In this document: positions 1-5,019 of the stretch, in pieces
Numbering within the stretch: the stretch's first letter is position 1
Layout: every line of letters starts with the position of its first letter
From: Caldifarciminota bacterium RBG_13_43_14
GTDB taxonomy: Bacteria > Hydrothermota > Tepidihabitantia > SM23-42
DNA length: 5,751 bases
Reading direction: 5' to 3'
NCBI GenBank assembly: GCA_001771735.1
Contig: MEUM01000166.1
Location: forward strand, 11,278-17,028
Notes under the pieces: model-generated
What the model saw: the letters and a program-made list of their open reading frames with translations, nothing else
Database searches by the model: none
Told to the model about the DNA's origin: nothing
Translations under genes and position numbers: made by a program

Positions 1-25
1 TATTTCCTAGTTCATAGTTCTTACT

Positions 26-1516
26 TTATTGATTCCATGTATCGATCTGGGCTTTTTGCAAAGCTCCGGAATAATCAATATATATGGTCTTGATCTCTGT
101 AAATATCTCATAAGCGGTCCAGCCGCCTTCGCGATGTCCGTTACCGGTCTCTTTCATGCCGCCAAACGGCAAATGACATTCAGCGCCGATAGTAGGTGCA
201 TTAATATAAACAATACCGGTTTCGGTCATTTCTATTGCTTTATGGGCTTTATTCAGATCATTGGTATAAATGCTCGAGGAAAGACCGTAAACCGTGCCGT
301 TAAGTATCCTTAATGCGTCATCAAAATCTTTTGCTTTGATCACTGAAAGCACCGGTCCAAAGATCTCCTCCTGAGCGATTCTCATGTCAGGAGTAACATC
401 GGCAAAAACCGTGGGCTTATAAAACCATCCTTTTTTACACTCACCCTCGTCATAGATCGCACCACCGGTCAGCAAACGGGCTCCTTGTTTAAGCCCGATC
501 TCAACATAAGAATGGATTGATTCGCGTTGCGCTTCGTTAACCAATGGTCCGACGTCGGCATCCTCATTCAAACCATTACCCAGTTTCAATTTTTCAACAC
601 GTGCTTTTAGCATTTCAATGAACTTATCATACACCGGGGCTTCGATGATCAATCGGGAAGTTGCGGTGCAGCGCTGCCCGGTTGTACCAAAAGCACCCCA
701 TATAGCACCTTCAAGCGCAAGTTCTAAATCAGCATCTCTAAGCACGACCTGACCATTCTTTCCACCAAGCTCCAGGGAACAGCGTTTAAGTGTTTTGCCG
801 CAAACCTCACCGATACGTTTGCCGATATCGGATGATCCGGTAAATGAAACACCGACTATATCCGGGCTATTCAATAAACCTTCGCCGATCTCGCTTCCGC
901 CACCGTAAACGACATTAAGAACACCATTCGGCAACCCGGCTTCCTGTAAAACAATAGCTAGTTCACCAACGCTTGCCGGCGTATCGGTCGCCGGTTTGAT
1001 GATCGCGGTATTTCCGCTGGTTAAACAAGGAAATATCTTCCAGGTTGGTATCGCGACCGGAAAATTCCACGGTGTGATCAATCCCCATACTCCGAGCGGA
1101 TCCCGGCGGGTCTGACATGTCTTGTTCGGTAATTCGGATGGCAAAGTATATCCATAGTATTTACGGCCTTCGGCCCCGGCGTAAAGTGCAGTATCAATAC
1201 CTTCCTGATAATCGCCCCTGGTCTCTTTAATAACCTTGCCCATTTCCCGCGTCATTAAACGGGCGGCCTCTTCTTTTCGCTCTATCATAATTTCCGCAGC
1301 GCGCCGCATTATTTCAGAACGTTTTGGCCAGGGGACACTGCGCCATTTCGGATATGCTTTTTTCGCAGCATCAATTGCTTTATTTAAATCATCGATATTA
1401 CTTTTCGGAAAAACACCAACAACTTCATCCCAGTCCGCCGGATTTCTATTTTCGAAAGTGCGACCTGATGACGAATCAATCGATTTGCCGTCAATGAAAT
1501 TCTTATATTGTTTCAT
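26..1516 (-). CDS. NAD(P)+-dependent aldehyde dehydrogenase (semialdehyde dehydrogenase-like)
   Basis: A full-length 496-residue member of the aldehyde dehydrogenase superfamily, a cytoplasmic enzyme that oxidises an aldehyde to a carboxylic acid with NAD+ or NADP+. All core motifs are visible: the PWNFP motif (149-153) with oxyanion Asn151, cofactor lysine Lys174 in IIKPA, the Rossmann loop FTGS (225-228), general base Glu249 in LELGG, nucleophile Cys283 in GQRCT, Glu384 in EEIFGP, and PFGG at 450-453. Thr177 sits where strictly NAD-dependent enzymes usually have Glu, so NADP+ use is possible. The C-terminal stretch around 441-463 (PTIGAE, then PFGG and [11 protein letters not shown]) resembles semialdehyde dehydrogenases of the ALDH7/ketoglutarate-semialdehyde type, but the substrate cannot be fixed from sequence. 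The ATG at 1514-1516 is supported by AAGGAGG four bases upstream (1521-1527, read on the minus strand). It has its own promoter and no visible operon partner; only 25 bases remain downstream. Confidence 0.95.
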   Translation of the reverse strand: MKQYKNFIDGKSIDSSSGRTFENRNPADWDEVVGVFPKSNIDDLNKAIDAAKKAYPKWRSVPWPKRSEIMRRAAEIMIERKEEAARLMTREMGKVIKETRGDYQEGIDTALYAGAEGRKYYGYTLPSELPNKTCQTRRDPLGVWGLITPWNFPVAIPTWKIFPCLTSGNTAIIKPATDTPASVGELAIVLQEAGLPNGVLNVVYGGGSEIGEGLLNSPDIVGVSFTGSSDIGKRIGEVCGKTLKRCSLELGGKNGQVVLRDADLELALEGAIWGAFGTTGQRCTATSRLIIEAPVYDKFIEMLKARVEKLKLGNGLNEDADVGPLVNEAQRESIHSYVEIGLKQGARLLTGGAIYDEGECKKGWFYKPTVFADVTPDMRIAQEEIFGPVLSVIKAKDFDDALRILNGTVYGLSSSIYTNDLNKAHKAIEMTETGIVYINAPTIGAECHLPFGGMKETGNGHREGGWTAYEIFTEIKTIYIDYSGALQKAQIDTWNQ

Positions 1517-1531
1517 TATACCTCCTTAGTC

Positions 1532-1550
1532 TCATTTTGAATCAAAATGA
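1532..1550 (-). promoter_or_regulatory. Perfect 19-bp palindrome in the aldehyde dehydrogenase leader, candidate operator
   Basis: TCATTTTGA-A-TCAAAATGA is a perfect 9-bp inverted repeat with a one-base centre. It lies four bases upstream of the ribosome site and roughly 40-60 bases downstream of the predicted transcription start. Short, compact, symmetrical sites like this are typical of dimeric repressors. Its AT-rich arms and one-base centre make a stable RNA hairpin unlikely. The regulator is unknown and none is encoded in this window. Confidence 0.5.
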
Positions 1551-1597
1551 TTTAACCGTATCAATTTGGCTATATTACGGTCATAAAAAATTTATGT

Positions 1598-1625
1598 ATT
1601 ATAGCTATACTAATATGCAAGTCAA
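1598..1625 (-). promoter_or_regulatory. Sigma-70-type promoter of the aldehyde dehydrogenase gene
   Basis: On the minus strand, TTGACT (1620-1625) is followed after 16 bases by a consensus TATAAT (1598-1603). The predicted start is near 1591, giving a leader of about 75 bases that contains the 19-bp palindrome and ends in a strong ribosome site. Boxes and spacing closely match the other promoters in this window. Confidence 0.75.
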
Positions 1626-1728
1626 CCCTAAACGGGAAAGAAACGCAATACGCTGAAAGATATTTCCATCTTTTTTTATAGAGGGATTGCGTGTGATTAA
1701 TAATCTCTCCTTACCCCGTTAGAGAATT

Positions 1729-1780
1729 TGTAGGGCAAACCTTCAGGTTTGCTAATGCAGGGTTAAAGCCTTACCCTACA
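1729..1780. repeat. 52-bp REPIN-like double-hairpin repeat
   Basis: The element is bounded by TGTAGGG (1729-1735) and its reverse complement CCCTACA (1774-1780). Inside are two hairpins: a perfect 7-bp stem GCAAACC / GGTTTGC around a TTCA loop (1735-1752), and a weaker AGGGT / ACCCT stem (1759-1763 with 1773-1777). Each end carries a GTAG tetramer pointing inward followed by a hairpin, which is the layout of two inverted REP sequences (a REPIN) mobilised by REP-associated transposases. A miniature transposon or a dispersed intergenic repeat of another kind is equally possible; copy number cannot be judged from one window. Confidence 0.5.
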
Positions 1781-1878
1781 TTTTTCATGATTACGGATTA
1801 CCGATTTAAGATTTGTTATTAATAGATTTTTCTTCGCCTTTTCTCCCTGTTTGTGTAACCGGCCACCCATCTTAACCG

Positions 1879-3111
1879 TTATTTTATTTTCTCTTGATGA
1901 TAGAGCGCATCAACTTCCTGCTCATCAAGCACGCGGTTATATATCCGCACATCATCAATAATACCATAGAAATAGGAAATCCCATATGCATAAAATCTGC
2001 CGATATTAAGATTTTCAGAATCTGGATATTGTCGCGGACGATAGGTCAAGACACCCTGGGTGTAACCTTTTTCTTCCGTTTTTATGCCATTGACATACAA
2101 CCTTAATGAACCCAGTTTCTTGCTGTATGTTCCGACGACATGGTAAAACTGATTTGGCGCGTAAGTCATATCTGAGCAGAGATCATGGTCTGATATACCA
2201 GATGAAACATTAAAATAGAAATAACCATCACGATAGTCCATACGCCATCCCCCTTTGAGGTCGTTGTCATACTTGCCAATAATTCTCGCCGAAGTAAGCG
2301 GTTTAATCCAGACCGATACCGTAATCTCATCCGTAATATTCAAACTCGAATTGCTGCCGCAGTCAATATAGTCACCATTTTGCTGATCAAAAAAATATGC
2401 GCTTTTTGGATTTCCATATCTATCAGTAGTCAAAACTGCTCCATGAACTTTCCCGTGATTTTCATTACCACTCAAATCATCGGCATTGCCGTTGAAAAGC
2501 CACTCGCCGACGAGCCCTGTTCTTGGCAATTTTGAACCATAAAAATTTTCCCATTCAGAATACCATTTACGCCAATCGGATTGGCCTCTAAGGAATAATA
2601 GGTTGTCTTTCTTCTCAAAGTCTTCAAATGCCCGAAACCCATTAAAAATAGCAAGTTCGAGGTATTCGTATGCATCAGAAGCATTGTGCATGCTACTTAA
2701 TGCACAACCAATATTATAATAAATAAGATAAGGCCTCGAATACCCTAATGCAAGAGAGATTTTGAAACTCTTTATTGCTAATTCCCACTTCATATATTTC
2801 ATGAGACAGTCACCATAATGAAAATAAATATCGGCGGTGGCATAGTGGGTCAGTGCTTCTTCGTATTTGGCTTTTGCTTTTTCAGTCATACCGAGCGCCT
2901 CGTAGAGTTTTCCTGACTCAAATAGTGAGGATGCTAATGATATGTGGATCATTTTCTCTTCGCCCTTGATGCTTTCAATTCCACCTGGGTTATCAATTAT
3001 AAAATCTACATATGAATATGATAGGAAATCAGGGCTGAGACTAGTGTAGTAATTTACTTGGGAAGAGGCTATCATAAAAAGAAAAAGCAAGAAACCAGAT
3101 TTTTTAATCAT
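1879..3111 (-). CDS. Secreted TPR-repeat protein with C-terminal LamG-like domain
   Basis: A 410-residue protein starting at ATG 3109-3111. The N-terminus (MIKKSGFLLFLFMIASSQ) is a basic-hydrophobic signal peptide, so export is likely. Residues about 55-157 form about three TPR-like units, ending in a segment (FEKKDNLLFLRG, about 166-177) that resembles the usual ending of such arrays. Residues about 199-402 match the concanavalin-like/LamG jellyroll fold: LVGEWLFNGNADDLSGNENHG at its start, then a beta-sandwich with VSVWIKP, YHVVGTYS, LYVNG, and the signature IDDVRIYNR near 385-393. Such domains bind glycans or proteins at the cell surface; the ligand is unknown. A longer frame from TTG 3150 would add 13 residues before the signal peptide, but those bases form a good promoter, so the ATG is preferred. 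No ribosome site precedes it, suggesting a leaderless mRNA. Confidence 0.85.
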   Translation of the reverse strand: MIKKSGFLLFLFMIASSQVNYYTSLSPDFLSYSYVDFIIDNPGGIESIKGEEKMIHISLASSLFESGKLYEALGMTEKAKAKYEEALTHYATADIYFHYGDCLMKYMKWELAIKSFKISLALGYSRPYLIYYNIGCALSSMHNASDAYEYLELAIFNGFRAFEDFEKKDNLLFLRGQSDWRKWYSEWENFYGSKLPRTGLVGEWLFNGNADDLSGNENHGKVHGAVLTTDRYGNPKSAYFFDQQNGDYIDCGSNSSLNITDEITVSVWIKPLTSARIIGKYDNDLKGGWRMDYRDGYFYFNVSSGISDHDLCSDMTYAPNQFYHVVGTYSKKLGSLRLYVNGIKTEEKGYTQGVLTYRPRQYPDSENLNIGRFYAYGISYFYGIIDDVRIYNRVLDEQEVDALYHQEKIK

Positions 3112-3121
3112 ATTGTGATAT

Positions 3122-3150
3122 ACGATAACCAATGTATAGACTTTTGTCAA
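3122..3150 (-). promoter_or_regulatory. Promoter of the TPR-LamG gene, nearly leaderless
   Basis: On the minus strand, a perfect TTGACA (3145-3150) is followed after 17 bases by TATCGT (3122-3127, four of six consensus bases). Only 10 bases separate the -10 box from the ATG, so the mRNA would begin about 3-4 bases before the start codon. This agrees with the lack of any Shine-Dalgarno sequence. Confidence 0.55.
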
Positions 3151-3210
3151 GAGTGGGACGGGAACTTTTCGAAGATTTATCAGATATCATAACATTCTTG
3201 CTTATATTCT

Positions 3211-3230
3211 TTGCTCAATACATTGAGCAA
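3211..3230. promoter_or_regulatory. 20-bp perfect palindrome in the divergent intergenic region, candidate operator
   Basis: TTGCTCAAT-AC-ATTGAGCAA has two perfect 9-bp arms around two bases. It lies ten bases upstream of the -35 box of the lipoprotein promoter and about 60 bases upstream of the -35 box of the divergent TPR-LamG promoter. This position, about 44-63 bases before the predicted lipoprotein start, suits an activator or a dual regulator. It is not followed by a T run in either direction, so it is not a terminator. It differs in sequence from the palindrome at 1532-1550. Confidence 0.5.
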
Positions 3231-3239
3231 CCACACGTC

Positions 3240-3267
3240 TTGACAAATTACAATAAATCAGTATAAT
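3240..3267 (+). promoter_or_regulatory. Consensus sigma-70-type promoter of the lipoprotein gene
   Basis: A perfect TTGACA (3240-3245) is followed after 16 bases by a perfect TATAAT (3262-3267). The predicted start is near 3274, leaving a short leader that carries AAGGAGGT (3278-3285) just before the ATG at 3289. Consensus boxes plus a strong ribosome site suggest high expression unless repressed, and a candidate operator lies just upstream. Confidence 0.85.
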
Positions 3268-3288
3268 ACAGTTTAATAAGGAGGTCAC

Positions 3289-3897
3289 ATGAAAAAACTA
3301 GTGTTATCACTAGCCTTGGTTTTACTCATCATCGGTTGCGGTGGTGAGAAAGCGGTTTTCCCACTGACTGTAGGCAATGAATGGACGTACGGATTATCTG
3401 TGATCACCGAGACAACTGACACCTCTGGAGTAGTTGCAGATACAATGACTGCTACCACTACATCACAAATCAATAGCGAAACAACGCTCGATGACAGTAC
3501 TGCTGCGTTCGAGAATATATCCAGCATGGAATACGACGATACGCTCATGACCGATTTTACCGACACCTCATATGTCGTTGAAACCGATGATTATATCTTA
3601 GGTTATGACAGCAAGAGCGATACTGAGCCTGATACCCTATTCGTACTTCCAGTCGAAGAAGGCAATACCTGGGCACAAAACAGTACGACCACAGCGGTTG
3701 TTCTGGGTAAAGAAGATGTCACTGTGCCGGCCGGTACTTATAATGATTGCTGGGAGATCGGCTATATTACCACCGGGGAAACAACCTATACATACTACGC
3801 TCCAGGCACTGGTAATGTAAAAAGTTACCTCGTGATCGGTGATACTTTGACTACAGTTGAAACTACAACCGAACTTGAAAGCGTGACTATTGAATAA
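3289..3897 (+). CDS. Thr-rich acidic lipoprotein of unknown function
   Basis: A 202-residue predicted lipoprotein. The signal peptide has a KK start, a hydrophobic core and a lipobox LIIGC, so Cys17 should be lipidated. Gly18 at the next position gives no inner-membrane retention signal, so outer-membrane placement is likely. The mature part begins with FPLTVGNEWTYG (24-35), a stretch I associate with a group of uncharacterised bacterial lipoproteins, and later has LPVEEGNTW (120-128), VPAGTY (146-151) and YYAPGTGNVKS (169-179), which looks like a repeated beta-strand fold. About 40 of 202 residues are Thr, and Asp/Glu are also abundant. No catalytic motif is seen. The ATG is set by AAGGAGGT three bases upstream. 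The gene stands alone, with its own consensus promoter and a strong terminator directly after it. Confidence 0.85.
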   Translation: MKKLVLSLALVLLIIGCGGEKAVFPLTVGNEWTYGLSVITETTDTSGVVADTMTATTTSQINSETTLDDSTAAFENISSMEYDDTLMTDFTDTSYVVETDDYILGYDSKSDTEPDTLFVLPVEEGNTWAQNSTTTAVVLGKEDVTVPAGTYNDCWEIGYITTGETTYTYYAPGTGNVKSYLVIGDTLTTVETTTELESVTIE

Positions 3898-3907
3898 TCT
3901 ATAAATT

Positions 3908-3944
3908 AAACAAAAGGGCTGCCTTAAGGCAGCCCTTTTGTTTT
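3908..3944. terminator. Strong intrinsic terminator, probably bidirectional
   Basis: A perfect 16-bp stem (3908-3923 with 3928-3943) around a TTAA loop, with the G+C-rich core GGGCTGCC / GGCAGCCC flanked by A and T runs. It begins 10 bases after the lipoprotein stop and is followed by T-rich DNA. Read on the minus strand it also ends in a T-rich tract, so it could stop transcripts arriving from the transposase and the flippase. It sits between convergent genes, where a shared terminator is expected. Confidence 0.9.
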
Positions 3945-3979
3945 ACCAAAAAAATTCTTTATCAAGCGTAACCGGTCAG

Positions 3980-4004
3980 GGGTCAGGTCTGGACATTAGG
4001 ACAT
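3980..4004 (+). repeat. Left terminal inverted repeat of the transposon
   Basis: Perfect 25-base reverse complement of 4954-4978. It contains GGTCAGG (3981-3987) and two direct copies of GGACAT two bases apart (3991-3996 and 3999-4004). A second GGTCAGG (3974-3980) lies immediately outside, making a tandem heptamer across the boundary. The transposase stop codon (3996-3998) lies inside this repeat. Confidence 0.9.
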
Positions 4005-4913
4005 TTTCTTTTTTAGTCGTTCGACGACCTTCATCTCTCTTTGCTGAGCCGAAAGACGATGAACGGTCTTAAACACTGCCCATTTGTTCATCCTGAATAT
4101 CTCACCAATCTCATCAGCAGCCAAAGGAGTATATTTCGATAATAGATAGACACATACCTTCCGCGCCGCCGGAGACTTCCCGGTCAAAATGTCGTTACTC
4201 GCTACACCATACACCCGCGCCACCAACCGCATTACGCTGGTGACATTAAATAATCCTCGTCTCATTTCCTTGCCTTGGCTAATCTCTTCATCTAAACAAC
4301 TACGATGCTCCGCAATTATACTGTCCGCCCACTCCTTGTCGCCAATAAACGCCCGATATACGCACGGCAATTCCTCCCCCGCAACTGCCATTAACTCCAC
4401 TAAACCCTGTCGCCCACCCAGCAGCTCTAATACCTTATCAACCTTAAACCAATTTACCGCCTCACCCAACTGCCTATTTAATAAATAATACAAACTGCTC
4501 CAACGATATTCTTCGGGACGCTTCACCAGTCTCGCCTTCACCGGATTATAATACAAATAGCGAACGACCGTTAAATAATATCGATCCTGCTGAATCATAG
4601 AACTACCATAACGGGACTTAAAAACACTACCACGACGACGATAACAACAGTTGTAATACAAGCCGTAATCGCTCAAACTTTTCCTCATAAATTGACTCAG
4701 ATTTGCCAACGGTGTTTCCACCAGCAAATGAAGGTGATTAGTCATCAGAACAAACGCATGGATAATAACGCCATATTTGAAGGCCGAAGCACCAACGATT
4801 TTTAAAAACTGAAGGCGATTAGGATCATTACGAAAAAGCCATAACCGGCCATTACCATGTGCCGTTACATGATACAACCCACCAGCAATTGCAACTCTCA
4901 ATGGTCTTGCCAT
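3996..4913 (-). CDS. Y1 (HUH) REP-associated-type transposase with C-terminal DnaA-domain-IV-like region
   Basis: An intact 305-residue protein. The N-terminal ~140 residues match the Y1 transposase fold: MARPLR at the start, GLYHVTAHGNGR (12-23), the metal-binding HUH pair His60-Leu61-His62 in TNHLHLLVET, and RYLYYNPVKARLV (118-130). The nucleophilic tyrosine is probably Tyr119, with Tyr112/113 as alternatives. Such enzymes cut and join single-stranded DNA at hairpin-bearing ends through a 5'-phosphotyrosine. Residues about 226-288 align in pattern with DnaA domain IV (RLVARVYGV, then ARKVCVYLLSKYTPLAADEIG, then a helix at NKWAVFKTVHRL), suggesting added double-strand DNA binding. The start ATG (4911-4913) has no ribosome site; a promoter lies 8 bases away, implying a leaderless mRNA. 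The stop lies within the left terminal repeat. Confidence 0.9.
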   Translation of the reverse strand: MARPLRVAIAGGLYHVTAHGNGRLWLFRNDPNRLQFLKIVGASAFKYGVIIHAFVLMTNHLHLLVETPLANLSQFMRKSLSDYGLYYNCCYRRRGSVFKSRYGSSMIQQDRYYLTVVRYLYYNPVKARLVKRPEEYRWSSLYYLLNRQLGEAVNWFKVDKVLELLGGRQGLVELMAVAGEELPCVYRAFIGDKEWADSIIAEHRSCLDEEISQGKEMRRGLFNVTSVMRLVARVYGVASNDILTGKSPAARKVCVYLLSKYTPLAADEIGEIFRMNKWAVFKTVHRLSAQQREMKVVERLKKKMS

Positions 4914-4921
4914 GTCAATAT

Positions 4922-4949
4922 ATTATATCCAGTAATTCTTCGCCGTCAA
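4922..4949 (-). promoter_or_regulatory. Internal promoter of the transposase gene
   Basis: On the minus strand, TTGACG (4944-4949) is followed after 16 bases by a consensus TATAAT (4922-4927), with 8 bases left before the ATG. Both boxes lie inside the element, just inward of the right terminal repeat, so the transposon carries its own expression signal wherever it inserts. The predicted mRNA leader is about 1-2 bases. Confidence 0.7.
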
Positions 4950-4953
4950 TCAG

Positions 4954-4978
4954 ATGTCCTAATGTCCAGACCTGACCC
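4954..4978 (-). repeat. Right terminal inverted repeat of the transposon
   Basis: Perfect 25-base reverse complement of 3980-4004. It shows the matching pair of ATGTCC motifs (4954-4959 and 4962-4967), then CCTGACCC at the outer edge. The five bases between it and the -35 box are 4949-4953, so a protein bound here could affect transcription of the transposase. Confidence 0.9.
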
Positions 4979-5006
4979 TAATCTATCATTTCTAATCTAT
5001 CATTTC
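4979..5006. repeat. 14-bp perfect tandem duplication abutting the transposon
   Basis: TAATCTATCATTTC occurs twice in direct succession (4979-4992 and 4993-5006), beginning at the first base outside the right terminal repeat. It lies 13 bases from the flippase stop. It could be a duplication made during insertion or a simple replication slippage product. No copy is seen beside the left end. Confidence 0.85.
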
Positions 5007-5019
5007 TTGTCAAGAGGAA

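Larger units (their letters stand above)
1517..1878. other. Non-coding gap between aldehyde dehydrogenase and TPR-LamG gene
   Basis: 362 bases without a convincing gene. From the right, about 100 bases follow the TPR-LamG stop with no strong terminator hairpin. Then come the 52-bp double-hairpin repeat (1729-1780), a weak AT-rich hairpin (1656-1661 pairing with 1668-1673, then a T run on the plus strand), the aldehyde dehydrogenase promoter (1598-1625), and its leader with a 6-bp stem (1555-1560 with 1576-1581) and a 19-bp palindrome. The only minus-strand reading frame I found, about 35 codons from the ATG at 1869, lacks a ribosome site and runs into the repeat. Confidence 0.7.
3980..4978 (-). 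mobile_element. 999-bp insertion element with Y1 HUH transposase and 25-bp inverted repeats
   Basis: The unit is defined by a perfect 25-bp inverted repeat at its two ends (3980-4004 and 4954-4978) and contains one intact transposase gene with an internal promoter. The layout, one REP-associated-type tyrosine transposase between inverted copies of a short repeat, fits a REPtron-like element. No target-site duplication is visible, as expected for this single-strand transposition class. It lies between the lipoprotein terminator and the flippase stop, so it disrupts no visible gene. The intact frame and identical ends suggest recent or ongoing mobility. Confidence 0.8.

Noticed and set aside
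1236..1529. Plus-strand frame opposite the aldehyde dehydrogenase N-terminus
   Set aside because: The minus strand encodes a full-length enzyme with all motifs here; the plus frame has no ribosome site and no family resemblance.
1656..1677. Possible plus-strand terminator (AAAGAT / ATCTTT then T run)
   Set aside because: The stem is only six A+T-rich pairs and no plus-strand gene ends here.
1765..1869. A minus-strand frame of about 35 codons starting at the ATG near 1869
   Set aside because: It has no ribosome site or promoter, a Lys/Asn-rich composition without recognisable features, and it runs into the hairpin repeat.
3285..3566. Minus-strand frame opposite the lipoprotein gene
   Set aside because: It is a shadow of the Thr/Ser-rich lipoprotein coding strand, has no start signals, and overlaps the strong promoter and ribosome site of the real gene.
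4979..5006. Tandem 14-mers as the beginning of a CRISPR array
   Set aside because: There are only two units, directly adjacent with no spacers, and no cas genes.
4979..5013. A TTGACA on the minus strand after the flippase stop, as a possible outward promoter into the transposon
   Set aside because: No -10-like hexamer occurs at 15-19 bases; the repeated TAGATT is at the wrong spacing.
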